Below are positions 48,736-56,802 of a stretch of 64,000 nt of DNA, piece after piece (the first letter of the stretch is position 1; each line of letters opens with the position of its first letter). Below the pieces are notes generated by a model. That model did no database searches and was not told the origin of the DNA. It saw only the letters and a list, made by a program, of their open reading frames with translations. This DNA is from Acinetobacter lwoffii (GTDB lineage Bacteria; Pseudomonadota; Gammaproteobacteria; Pseudomonadales; Moraxellaceae). Both the position numbers and the translations under genes were made by a program. The DNA lies in contig NZ_CP077369.1 of assembly GCF_019048525.1 (NCBI RefSeq), forward strand, positions 62,001 through 126,000. The letters run 5' to 3'.

Positions 48736-49632
48736 TTAATCCTTGAGCGCCAGAATGCGTCTAGCACCGTTAAGTACAATTACCCCCGCGATGGTGCCGA
48801 TAATCAGATCCGGATAATTGGACCCGGTCCACGCGACCAGAGCGCCGGCGGTGATGACCCCCAGGTTGATCACCACGTCGTTGGCCGAGAATATCCAGCT
48901 TGCCTTCATGTGCGCCCCGCCCTCCCGATGTTTGGATATGAGCAGCAGACAACTGGTATTGGCAATCAATGCGACGAATGCGATAGCCATCATCACCAGC
49001 GATTCAGGCTCACTACCGAATACAAAGCGTCTCACCACCTCTATGAGTACGCCCACAGCCAAGATCAGTTGCAGTACACCAGCAAGATGCGCGGCACGTA
49101 CCTGCATTTTCACGCTATGTCCAACCGCATAAAGGGCAAGCCCGTACACCGCCGCATCGGCAAAATTGTCCAGGGATTCTCCAATCAGGCCGGTGGACCG
49201 GGCGATCAGACCGGCAGTCATTTCCACCACGAACAGAAGTGCATTGATGCCGAGCAACCAGCGCAGGGTCCCGGATTCTTGCTTAGCAGAAGCTGCCGAA
49301 AACTCGGCGGCCTTGATGGTCTCCGGATTTGCAGCGACGGTTTCCTGAAGCGAGGCGCCTAGCCCCAAGGTCTTCAGTTTCGAGGTGACGGGCTCGACCT
49401 CACCGTCATGCACGACCTTCAACCGGCGGTTCGACAAGTCGAAGGACAGTGCCCGAATCCCCTCAACGCCGTTCAGGGCCAGGCGAATCATGCGCTCTTC
49501 TGATGGACAGTCCATCTTCGGCACGGCATAAACACTGACCCATTCCCCCGACGCATCGGAGGAGGCCTGCATATCGGTATCCGCCGCAGGCCTTGCATGG
49601 TCGCCACAGGGGCCTCCGCAGTTTTTACTCAT
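48736..49632 (-). CDS. Cation diffusion facilitator-like efflux protein with N-terminal HMA-like domain
   Basis: A 298-residue protein. Residues 30-95 form a heavy-metal-associated-like ferredoxin fold with Met40-Asp41-Cys42 (MDCPSEERMI) and only a single cysteine of the usual pair. Residues 123-298 are a CDF-type transporter with six hydrophobic helices and the GESLDNFADAAVY and SANDVVINLGV Asp-containing metal sites. The N-terminal MSKNCGGPCGDH is another possible metal ligand. It is the second passenger gene of ISPpu12-type elements, probably for export of heavy metals such as lead, cadmium or zinc. A MerR-type operator lies in its promoter. Confidence 0.85.
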   Translation of the reverse strand: MSKNCGGPCGDHARPAADTDMQASSDASGEWVSVYAVPKMDCPSEERMIRLALNGVEGIRALSFDLSNRRLKVVHDGEVEPVTSKLKTLGLGASLQETVAANPETIKAAEFSAASAKQESGTLRWLLGINALLFVVEMTAGLIARSTGLIGESLDNFADAAVYGLALYAVGHSVKMQVRAAHLAGVLQLILAVGVLIEVVRRFVFGSEPESLVMMAIAFVALIANTSCLLLISKHREGGAHMKASWIFSANDVVINLGVITAGALVAWTGSNYPDLIIGTIAGVIVLNGARRILALKD

Positions 49633-49672
49633 GATATGACTCCACTTGAATGTGATCGGGTTTTCATTTAAA

Positions 49673-49692
49673 ACTATATAGTAGCTATAATG
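49673..49692. promoter_or_regulatory. MerR-type operator/promoter between the efflux gene and merR
   Basis: ACTATATAGTAGCTATAATG resembles the dyads used by PbrR/CadR-type MerR regulators, in the divergent gap between the efflux gene (start 49632) and merR (start 49728). The AT-rich spacing to a TTTAAA -35-like box is long, as expected for MerR-controlled promoters. Confidence 0.6.
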
Positions 49693-49727
49693 TCAATAGC
49701 GTAGAGAATCCGTTGCGGAGGAACCCG

Positions 49728-50135
49728 ATGCGTATTGGTCAGTTGGCATAGTCAGTAGGGGTAGATACACAGACGATCCGCTTCTACGAACGGCAGGGCT
49801 TGTTGCCGCCGCCTGGTCGGCAGGAGAACGGTTACCGTGTCTATACCGAGAAACACGTTGAGCGGCTGGCCTTTATTCGTCGCTGCCGCATCCTGGATCT
49901 GTCACTGGCAGAAATTCACGAACTAAAGCGCTATCAGGACGACCCTCATCAGTCCTGTACCGCTGTCAATGCCTTGCTCGATGATCACATCTCTCATGTG
50001 CGCTCGCAGATAACCGCTCTACAGGCGCTTGAGAAACAACTCGTTTCACTAAGAGCGCGTTGCAACGATGACCGGGAAGTTAAGGCGTGTGGGGTTCTTG
50101 CTGGGATTAGCGAGGGAAGCATGCATCAGCAGTAG
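49728..50135 (+). pseudogene. MerR-family regulator with a nonsense codon at position 8
   Basis: The frame from ATG 49728 (GGAGGA upstream at 49716-49721) encodes MRIGQLA, then TAG at 49749-49751, then SVGVDTQTIRFYERQGLLPPP and the rest of a normal MerR protein of about 135 residues. The relatives have a lysine or similar residue at codon 8. The stop falls within the winged-helix DNA-binding domain, and no good restart precedes the recognition helix. C-terminal cysteines (C119 region, KACGV) fit a heavy-metal sensor of the PbrR/CadR type. As read it is inactive, which could leave the efflux genes unregulated. Confidence 0.8.
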
Positions 50136-50315
50136 GTTGGAGTGCCAACCAGATAATCCGATGAGATGCCGGTTTGCCTCACTCTCATGCAAAGGTAAGA
50201 TCAACCATTTAATCCGCTTACCCAATTATTTTTATAATTAAATGGGTGACGGTAACCCTCCCAAAGGATATGAATAACACTATTAACCCAATTTAATCGA
50301 TTTAAGGTTTTAGAT

Positions 50316-50570
50316 ATGACAATTGAAAACCCAGAGAACGAACGTGAAATAGCTAAAGCTGCCGCTCTTGTGCTTCAGAACCGCTTTATTGAAGTTACAC
50401 GTACTAGAACAGTACTCTATGTAAAGAATGATATCTTATGGAGTAAAGCTCCCAATAGCGAACCTGTATTGGTCAAAAAGTTATCCGAACGCAATCCAGA
50501 TCTTGCGAAAAGGTTTGCTGGCCGAGGGACTTACAAAATTAAAAAACGTGATAATGATTTTATTACCTAA
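50316..50570 (+). CDS. Hypothetical protein, 84 aa
   Basis: A small, basic, soluble protein (MTIENPENER start, C-terminal RFAGRGTYKIKKRD). A ribosome site is weak (AAGG at 50302). I recognise no domain; the sequence has the feel of a small beta-rich protein common to Acinetobacter mobile regions. It lies between the right end of the ISPpu12-like element and the divergent-regulator region of the transposition module. Confidence 0.55.
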   Translation: MTIENPENEREIAKAAALVLQNRFIEVTRTRTVLYVKNDILWSKAPNSEPVLVKKLSERNPDLAKRFAGRGTYKIKKRDNDFIT

Positions 50571-50659
50571 TAGTAGTCTATCTTTGAACGCATACTATCC
50601 ATCTTCAAGATAGATAATTATAAAAATAATAGTAAATCAAGAAATAGCTAGAAGCCTCA

Positions 50660-50872
50660 TTAGTCTTTAGGCAGCAAATCATGTGGTGCAACTTTAAGTA
50701 TTTGTGCAATCTCATAGAGCTTTAGTACCGTGATATTTACTTCTCCTCGCTCAATACGTCCCACATAACTACGATCGATATTGCAAAGTAATGCTAATTT
50801 TTCTTGAGTAATTTTCTGCTCAATTCGACAATTCCGAATAGCATGTCCAATTTTCTGTGCTAAATCGTTCAT
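50660..50872 (-). CDS. XRE-family HTH regulator
   Basis: A 70-residue protein that is almost entirely a Cro/C1-type helix-turn-helix domain (IGHAIRNCRIEQKITQEKLALLCNIDRSYVGRIERG in order). Single-domain proteins of this sort usually repress their own promoter and a divergent operon. A perfect 10-bp inverted repeat at 50874-50900 immediately precedes the start codon, and the divergent gene at 51041 and the tns genes lie beyond. It may control transposition, or be a remnant restriction-modification type C protein; no such genes are seen. Confidence 0.85.
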   Translation of the reverse strand: MNDLAQKIGHAIRNCRIEQKITQEKLALLCNIDRSYVGRIERGEVNITVLKLYEIAQILKVAPHDLLPKD

Positions 50873-50873
50873 A

Positions 50874-50900
50874 AGTTCTATTCCTATAAAGAATAGAACT
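50874..50900. promoter_or_regulatory. Candidate operator of the XRE regulator
   Basis: AGTTCTATTC and GAATAGAACT form a perfect 10-bp inverted repeat with a 7-bp spacer, starting one base from the XRE start codon. Its position over the translation start and promoter fits self-repression. Confidence 0.65.
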
Positions 50901-50927
50901 ATTCATTTTTGAGGACTAAGTATCCAC

Positions 50928-51014
50928 GGCTTATAATCCTCATAAGCATTAGATTTTAAAATTTTATATTTAAAAATAAAACCTTAAATAAGACAGAAAA
51001 ACGGATTATAATCC
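50928..51014. promoter_or_regulatory. Two related palindromes containing -10-like TATAAT
   Basis: GGCTTATAATCC at 50928-50939 and the perfect palindrome GGATTATAATCC at 51003-51014 are 75 bp apart. Both include TTATAAT, a good -10 element, so they may be operators overlapping two promoters for the gene at 51041. Confidence 0.5.
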
Positions 51015-51040
51015 CCTTTATTTTTACGTATTACCTTTAA

Positions 51041-51523
51041 ATGATTGAAATTAAGCACCCTCTAAAAGAGCAGTTTCTTGTAGTTATTGAGAATGGCATT
51101 TTCTTATTCTTGTTCAAACCTAAAGATCTTTGGATACGCTTTGAAGGTGCTCCTGATTCACTAAAATGGCAAACATATTCTTTAATTAAACAATTATTGA
51201 AATTTGGCTACTTAAGAAAAGAATATGACGATGAAGGAAATCAATTTTATTCAGAAACTGATAAATTAACTGATTTTAGAATTACTCACTGTAAAGAAAA
51301 AGCAGTTAAAGTATTAACTAAAAAATTAAGTTTACTTAAACAAGAGCAGCTAGAAAAAACCTTGGAAATTCAAGAAACTAATGAACTATCCAAACAATTA
51401 CCAGAAATTAATTATTGCTTTAAAAATTATATAAGAGATAGAAGCAAAAAAATATCAAGATTAGAAAATCATAAAAATATTATTTCCAAAATCATTAATG
51501 ATATCGATTCATTTATTTACTAA
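51041..51523 (+). CDS. Hypothetical protein of the transposition module, 160 aa
   Basis: A 160-residue, AT-rich gene. Residues 30-75 could form a winged helix (WQTYSLIKQLLKFGYLRKEYDDEGNQFY). Residues 88-160 are charged and heptad-like, probably a coiled coil (KLSLLKQEQLEKTLEIQETNELSKQL). No catalytic motif is seen. It is followed by a small DNA-binding gene and tnsA on the same strand, and accessory DNA-binding proteins in this position occur in other Tn7-like elements; its role is unknown. Confidence 0.6.
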   Translation: MIEIKHPLKEQFLVVIENGIFLFLFKPKDLWIRFEGAPDSLKWQTYSLIKQLLKFGYLRKEYDDEGNQFYSETDKLTDFRITHCKEKAVKVLTKKLSLLKQEQLEKTLEIQETNELSKQLPEINYCFKNYIRDRSKKISRLENHKNIISKIINDIDSFIY

Positions 51524-51651
51524 ATTAATATAATATTTTATTAATGTTTTATTAATTAATAATAAATAAATTAATCCATTATAATAAAACCTTGCAAAAC
51601 TAGAAAAAACCTATATTTTTAGATTAAGTTCTAATTATTTTTACTACTATC

Positions 51652-51843
51652 ATGAAAACAAATCAGCAAATTAAAGATGATTTTGAGCAAGCGGGAATCA
51701 GTATTTCCGACTGGAGCTTAAAACATAATTTTTCTAGGGATTTAGTTTACAGAATTCTAAATACAAATCGCATACCAAAGCGTGGTGAAAGTAAAAGAAT
51801 TGCAATCGCTTTGGGATTAATTTCGAAGGAGAGAGAAAAATGA
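51652..51843 (+). CDS. Small DNA-binding protein, BcepMu gp16-like
   Basis: A 63-residue helix-turn-helix protein. The pattern DDFEQAGISISDWSLKHNFSRDLVYRILN with following RGESKRIAIALGL closely follows a family known from Mu-like phage (BcepMu gp16) and related mobile elements. It probably regulates promoters of the transposition genes. It is followed by three hairpins (51858-51980) before tnsA. Confidence 0.75.
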   Translation: MKTNQQIKDDFEQAGISISDWSLKHNFSRDLVYRILNTNRIPKRGESKRIAIALGLISKEREK

Positions 51844-51857
51844 CTTAAGAAAAAATA

Positions 51858-51980
51858 AAGCGGATTCATAGAATCCGCTCTACCCGTTTGCAATCAAGAG
51901 AAAGCTAACTAGTCGTGTTTTTAGTATCTCTTGATTGCAATGTTCCGTCAAGTCTTGAGCAATAAAATCAAATTGCTCAA
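51858..51980 (+). promoter_or_regulatory. Cluster of three perfect inverted repeats in the tnsA leader
   Basis: First, GCGGATTC/GAATCCGC (about 51860-51878), a compact hairpin that may end transcription from the upstream gene but lacks a T tract. Second, TTGCAATCAAGAGA (51888-51901) pairing with TCTCTTGATTGCAA (51927-51940), 14 bp with a 25-base loop. Third, TTGAGCAAT (51955-51963) with ATTGCTCAA (51972-51980). They lie 36 bp before the tnsA start and could form a regulatory leader, a small RNA, or protein-binding sites. Confidence 0.65.
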
Positions 51981-52015
51981 AGCTTTATCTCATCCTAAAA
52001 AATGTCAGAACTACT

Positions 52016-52687
52016 ATGCAATCAAGTTATCTAGAGCAAAAAACTAAACAACTTAATCAAAATTTACTAAGAAAATTTGAAGAAGCTTTTCAAAAACAGA
52101 CTCATGTATCATCAAAATTCATTGGTGAACGTAGAGTAAAATCACGTATAGGTAGTCGTGTATCACTCTTTCCAAGTGTTAAAAATCAAGGGTTAATATG
52201 CCTCGAAAGTAATTTAGAACTAGCCCATGCAATAGCTTTGGAGCGCAATGAAGATGTACTTCAATACAGAACACAAGCAGTTCAGATCTTTATTAATGAT
52301 CGACACTTTATTATTCCCGACTTCATTATAAAAACACTGAATGGATATGAAGTTCATGAAATTAAACCTAATTTAAATACACTTTCAGAAAAAAACATTG
52401 CAAGATTTAATTTAGCAGAAAGTATTTTAAATAGTTACTCGATTAAATTTAGAACTTTTGATCGTAATAATCTTATTTCAAAACAAGACTGTCTTTTATT
52501 AAGTATCAGCTATCAAAGAGCAAATTATAAAAAAATAAATAAAATTGATTTAGAAAAAGCAGACACCCTCATTAGAAATAGAAACTTCAAAAATAAAATG
52601 GATTTATATAAATTACTGAATGCTAATAATTTAGATTTAATGATTGCTGATTATTTTATTTTTTATAAAAAAGCTTTAGGAGTTTAA
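52016..52687 (+). CDS. tnsA: TnsA-type endonuclease
   Basis: A 223-residue restriction-like endonuclease that in Tn7 cuts the 5' ends of the element, giving cut-and-paste transposition. Catalytic residues follow the TnsA pattern: Glu64 (LESNLELAHA), Asp102 (FIIPDFII) and Glu115-x-Lys117 (VHEIKPN), all in the N-terminal domain, with a small C-terminal winged helix expected after about residue 160 for TnsC contact. It ends 2 bp before tnsB. The presence of tnsA separates this element from Tn5053-type relatives that lack it. Confidence 0.82.
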   Translation: MQSSYLEQKTKQLNQNLLRKFEEAFQKQTHVSSKFIGERRVKSRIGSRVSLFPSVKNQGLICLESNLELAHAIALERNEDVLQYRTQAVQIFINDRHFIIPDFIIKTLNGYEVHEIKPNLNTLSEKNIARFNLAESILNSYSIKFRTFDRNNLISKQDCLLLSISYQRANYKKINKIDLEKADTLIRNRNFKNKMDLYKLLNANNLDLMIADYFIFYKKALGV

Positions 52688-52689
52688 TT

Positions 52690-54576
52690 ATGAAAAATAA
52701 TTTTCAATTAAAAATTGGTGATCGATTTAAATATCGTGATGAACTTTATGAAATATGCTATATAGAAAATGAAACTATCCGCTACTCTAACTCCACTAGT
52801 GGAAATATGTACTTTCTTAATGAATATGATTTAATTAATAAAATCTTAAATGGAGATATAAAGTTAACTAATTTAAGCATTCCACAATTTCACAAAAATA
52901 AAGCTCTGACAATTGAGGAAATTTTCAAGTATCTTAACTACGTTTTTTCAAACAAAATTCCATGTTCGACCAAGTATTTGAAAATTGCAATTATAAATAT
53001 AACCAAAGAAAATCCTAATCTTAGAAAAATATCTGCAAGCACTTTGGCACGGTACATAAAGATATATCGAGATAACTCAGATTCATTTCATGGTTTTTAT
53101 CAAGGAGCTGGTGGAAACAGAAGTTTAAGATTCCCGATTGAAATTGAGGAAATTATTAATGAAGTTATTTCTGATTTCATTAAAGAAAGAGAAAATTTTA
53201 GTCCAAGTGATGCTCATGTAATTATTAAAGATCGAATATTATCACTTAACCTAAATGCTACAATACCGTCTGAACGAACTATAGCTCGGCGTTTTGAGAG
53301 ACTTGATCCCTATATTGTATTTAAGAATAAAAATGGAGCAAAAGAAGCAAGTAAAAAATTTAAAGCATCAGGTCAGAGCTTAGTATCGCCTGGTTTACTC
53401 GCAATAGTTCAAATGGATACCCATGAGATTGATTGCATCATATTAGATAAAAATGGGAATGTACTTGGTAGACCAGAACTTTGCATTGCGATAGATATCT
53501 ATACAAGAGCTATAGTAGGTTGGCACTTATGTATGCTACCTCCCTCAGCAACAAAAACATTACTTACACTTAAAAATATGTTGATGAGACCTCATCTCGA
53601 CAAAACAGGAGGACTTCCAACAGTAATAATCCCAGACAATGGTTGCGAGTTTAATAATAATGCTTTAGCTAATTTTTGTAATAATTTTAATATTACTAAG
53701 TCAGAATCACAGCCATACTCTCCCAATAATAAAGCTCATATTGAAAGTTTTTTTAGATCATTAAATATGAGCATTATTCATAAACTTAAGGGTACTACAT
53801 ACTCATCACCAGTCCATAGAGGAGATTATGACTCTGTAGGAAATGCCTGTTATACACTAGATATATTAAGAGATTTAGTGAATGAATGGATTGAGAACAT
53901 ATATCATAAACGAATTCATTCAAGGACAAATCAAAGACCAGAAAAAATGTGGCAAGAAGCGTCTAAAATATTTCCTGTTTTAACCATTCCTGAATTAGAA
54001 ATTGAAAGAAAATGTCGGACTGTGTTCCGATATAGAATCAACAAAGGACAAATAAACTTAAAAGGTCTAAGATATAAATCTCAGGCTCTCGCCACATTAA
54101 ATTATCATTTCAAAGATAAAGTCACGATTTATGTTAATCCACTAGATTTAAGCTCTATTTATATACAAGACCCATTTGATAAAGATAATCTGATTCAAGC
54201 AGATTCAATATATCCTGAGGCTACTAAAGATTTAACTTTAGCTGAATGGTTAGAAGCTAAGGAAATATTGCGAGAGAAGTATAAATGTAACCCTGATGAG
54301 ATTAAAAATGAAGAAATTTTATATCTTGCTCGTTTAAATTTTCTAGAAAAAATACAAAAGCTTAATCGAAGAAATAAACGTTTTAGACAGGTTAAGAATG
54401 ATCTGCCCTCAATGATTACGAGCTTTGAAAGACACTTAAATTTAGTAACATTAAGTGAGAAAGATAAAGCTATCAAAACACAGTGCAACTCAAAAACAAC
54501 CCCTTCCCTTACATTTGACAATTTACCTCCAGATTTAACTGATTTTTTCTATGAGGAGGTAAATTTTGATGAATAG
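52690..54576 (+). CDS. tnsB: TnsB/TniA-type DDE transposase
   Basis: A 628-residue transposase of the retroviral-integrase type that binds the end repeats and joins the 3' ends to target DNA. HTH domains occupy the first 200 residues. The catalytic core has Asp243 (IVQMDTHEID), Asp316 (VIIPDNGCEF) and Glu352 (KAHIESFFRSL). A C-terminal beta-barrel (about 440-500, Mu-transpos-C type) and tail follow. It overlaps the start of tnsC. The gene is very AT-rich and appears intact. Confidence 0.92.
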   Translation: MKNNFQLKIGDRFKYRDELYEICYIENETIRYSNSTSGNMYFLNEYDLINKILNGDIKLTNLSIPQFHKNKALTIEEIFKYLNYVFSNKIPCSTKYLKIAIINITKENPNLRKISASTLARYIKIYRDNSDSFHGFYQGAGGNRSLRFPIEIEEIINEVISDFIKERENFSPSDAHVIIKDRILSLNLNATIPSERTIARRFERLDPYIVFKNKNGAKEASKKFKASGQSLVSPGLLAIVQMDTHEIDCIILDKNGNVLGRPELCIAIDIYTRAIVGWHLCMLPPSATKTLLTLKNMLMRPHLDKTGGLPTVIIPDNGCEFNNNALANFCNNFNITKSESQPYSPNNKAHIESFFRSLNMSIIHKLKGTTYSSPVHRGDYDSVGNACYTLDILRDLVNEWIENIYHKRIHSRTNQRPEKMWQEASKIFPVLTIPELEIERKCRTVFRYRINKGQINLKGLRYKSQALATLNYHFKDKVTIYVNPLDLSSIYIQDPFDKDNLIQADSIYPEATKDLTLAEWLEAKEILREKYKCNPDEIKNEEILYLARLNFLEKIQKLNRRNKRFRQVKNDLPSMITSFERHLNLVTLSEKDKAIKTQCNSKTTPSLTFDNLPPDLTDFFYEEVNFDE

Positions 54577-55055
54577 TAATAAAAACATTGAAACTCTCTC
54601 TAAGTTACGGAACTTCATTTGTCATCATTCAGACTTCTCAAAAGCTTTAACGTCTATTGATGAGTGCATGCAAATGAGTTACATGGAAAATCGACCTATT
54701 GGCTCCTTGTTACTTGGTGCAGGGGGTGTAGGTAAATCTACTATATGTAAGCTTATTAAAAGCAGACATAAGCCTTATAAATGTATAGAGGATAACTTTG
54801 AGAAGTTAATAGTACCGGCTTTTTACTTTCCTGTTCCTTCACCAATCACTATTAAGAGCCTAGCCATTCGAATGCTTGAAGAGCTAGGATGTACAGATCA
54901 TAGAGGTACAAGTGAGCAATTAAACTATCGATTACGCATTCTCTTAAAAGAATGTAAGACACAACTTATCATGCTGGATGAATTTTGATGTGGTTCTAGG
55001 ATTTTAGACCACGCCTATAAGTGATAATCTACTCCCCAATAAGCATGGGAAATGC

Positions 55056-55379
55056 TTGTTTTTGGAGTCAACCATGACACGAAGAAAACGTCGTAATCAT
55101 TCAGCAGAGTTTAAAGTTAAAGTTGCTCTCGCAGCAATTAAAGGCGACCACACACTCGCTGAACTTTCTACTCAATTCGATTTACATCAAAACCAAATCA
55201 TCGATTGGAAAAATCAACTGCTTGAGCAATCAGTCAATATTTTTTCACGACCAACAGCACAACAAGAACCAGAGATTGACCTCAAAGCTCTACATGCCAA
55301 GATAGGACATCAGGCATTGCAAATTGATTTTTTAGAAGGTGCGCTCAGAAAAATAGGGCAGCTGAGCGGCAAAAAATGA
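55056..55379 (+). CDS. IS3-family transposase OrfA
   Basis: About 100-107 residues (likely ATG at 55074, MTRRKRRNHSAEFKVKVALAA) with a helix-turn-helix of the HTH_Tnp_1 type (DHTLAELSTQFDLHQNQIIDWKNQ) and a short coiled coil. An A-rich slippery stretch at the end (GGCAAAAAATGA) overlaps the orfB start, the usual frameshift point. Confidence 0.88.
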   Translation: MFLESTMTRRKRRNHSAEFKVKVALAAIKGDHTLAELSTQFDLHQNQIIDWKNQLLEQSVNIFSRPTAQQEPEIDLKALHAKIGHQALQIDFLEGALRKIGQLSGKK

Positions 55380-56203
55380 TCGATAAGACCCATCAACTTT
55401 CGGTACGACAACAATCGCAATTGATTCAAATCAATCGCAGTACGTTGTATTACAAGCCCAAAGAGATTTCATCAACTGATTTGAGTTTGATGCGTCTAAT
55501 CGATGAAATTCATCTCGACTACCCATTTATGGGCAGTCGAATGATACGAGATATGCTACAGCGTCAAGGACATCAAATAGGTCGGCGTAAAGTCCGACGT
55601 TTAATGCGCTTGATGGGAATACATGCCTTGTATCCAAAACCCAATACCAGTAAGCCTAATCTTGCACACCGTATTTTCCCATATCTGTTGAAAAACATGG
55701 TCATCGATCACTCTAATCAAGTCTGGTGTACAGATATCACGTACATTCCTATGGCTAAAGGCTTTGTCTATCTGTGTGCAATTATAGATTGGCATAGTCG
55801 TAAAGTACTGGCTCATCGAGTATCGATCAGTATGGAAACAGACTTTTGCATAGATGCGTTGCAAGAAGCAATTGTGAAATATGGTTGTCCAGAGGTGTTT
55901 AATACAGACCAAGGCAGTCAATTCACAAGCGAGGCATTTTTGAATGAGTTAAAATTGCGAAATATCCGTATCAGTATGGATGGGAAAGGACGATGGATGG
56001 ATAATGTGATGATTGAGCGTTTATGGCGCAGCGTGAAGCATGAGGAAGTCTATTTGAAGGCTTACGATACGGTTAAACAAGCGAAACAATCAATTGCTGA
56101 ATATTTGGATTTTTATAACATGATACGTCCTCATTCAAGTTTGAATAAGGCAACACCGGATGAATTTTATGATCAACATTTACTAAAAGTAATGGCAGCA
56201 TAA
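55376..56203 (+). CDS. IS3-family transposase OrfB
   Basis: A 275-residue DDE transposase subunit with an HTH_21 region (YPFMGSRMIRDMLQRQGHQIGRRKVRRLMR) and an rve core: Asp in WCTDITYIPM, Asp in FNTDQGSQFTS and Glu in MIERLWRSVKHEE. The C-terminal IRPHSSLNKATPDEFY is typical. It is probably made as an OrfAB fusion by frameshifting. Confidence 0.92.
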   Translation: MIDKTHQLSVRQQSQLIQINRSTLYYKPKEISSTDLSLMRLIDEIHLDYPFMGSRMIRDMLQRQGHQIGRRKVRRLMRLMGIHALYPKPNTSKPNLAHRIFPYLLKNMVIDHSNQVWCTDITYIPMAKGFVYLCAIIDWHSRKVLAHRVSISMETDFCIDALQEAIVKYGCPEVFNTDQGSQFTSEAFLNELKLRNIRISMDGKGRWMDNVMIERLWRSVKHEEVYLKAYDTVKQAKQSIAEYLDFYNMIRPHSSLNKATPDEFYDQHLLKVMAA

Positions 56204-56802
56204 TTTAAATATTTAGAGCGGATTTATCACTTATAAAACTGAATTGAGTGGTCTAATTAACGGAACCACATTATTTCATCATATTTATAGCTCGAGTGCC
56301 CAAAAGAATAAAACATCTGAAAATGTAGCCAACTGGATTAAAACATTAGCTGATGAAACTAAAATATCTATATGTTTGGTCGGGTTACCTACTATTCAAG
56401 ATAATCTTTTTATTGACAGTCAACTAGCACGCAGATTTTCTTGTGTCTTACAACTCAATCCTTTGACCTTAAATAAATATGATCAATCTGGGACACTTAT
56501 GCCCTTTTTGAAACAGACCTCTCTATACATAGCAAAGAACTTCAATCTTAGCTTTGATCCCGAAATTTTCTCAAAAGATTTATCTAAGCGCATATTTTTA
56601 GCCACTAGTGGCTTCCAAGCCTATGTCATGCAGCTGATACATCAAAGCTGTCTGAATGCACTAAGCGATAATCGTACGGTTGTTTCAATGAATGACTTTC
56701 ATACAGCTTATGCATTAAAAAGTATCTTATATAAACCCATGACTAACAAAGATCTTTTTTTACTTAATCCCTCTCAAATTACTGAAATCTTAATTTAATA
56801 TC

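Larger units (their letters stand above)
46850..50223. mobile_element. ISPpu12-like ISL3-family element with passenger genes
   Basis: A 3374-bp element with 24-bp imperfect inverted repeats at 46850-46873 and 50200-50223 (21 of 24 positions equal, outer bases GGGTA). It carries a transposase gene, lspA, a cation-efflux gene and merR, the same set as ISPpu12 of Pseudomonas putida, whose length (about 3.37 kb) also fits. It is GC-rich against AT-rich flanks, which marks recent arrival. No matching 8-bp target duplication flanks it. The transposase and merR genes are both broken. Confidence 0.9.
54986..56273 (+). mobile_element. IS3-family insertion sequence, 1288 bp, in tnsC
   Basis: Ends T(G/A)ATGTGGTTC at both sides with a further TTAGACCAC repeat about 20 bp inside each end. 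A 3-bp target duplication (TTT at 54983-54985 and 56274-56276) flanks it, and its removal restores the tnsC frame exactly. It encodes orfA and orfB, both intact, so it is a recent insertion. It differs from the IS3-family element at 33405-34713. Confidence 0.9.
54569..56798 (+). pseudogene. tnsC: TnsC/TniB-type AAA+ ATPase, split by an IS3-family insertion
   Basis: The target-selection ATPase that links TniQ-type proteins to TnsB. The start is ATG 54569 with GAGGAGG upstream (a TTG at 54566 is in frame). Residues 49-58 hold the Walker A motif (GAGGVGKST), and LIMLDEF is Walker B. Directly after LDEF the frame is interrupted by the insertion at 54986-56273. Joining base 54985 to 56277 restores a 312-residue protein reading DEF-HHIYSSSA and continuing through sensor motifs (CLVGLPTIQ, ARRF). 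The reading frame survives apart from the insertion, but the split protein is surely inactive. Confidence 0.88.

Noticed and set aside
609-49751. Amber codon reassignment or suppression, from TAG in eat and merR
   Set aside because: Other genes end normally at TAG (for example tnsB and the 42-residue gene), and only two cases occur; mutation or sequencing error is simpler.
51888-51940. CRISPR-like repeat pair upstream of tnsA
   Set aside because: The two 14-mers are inverted, not direct, copies and there is only one pair, so this is a hairpin, not an array.
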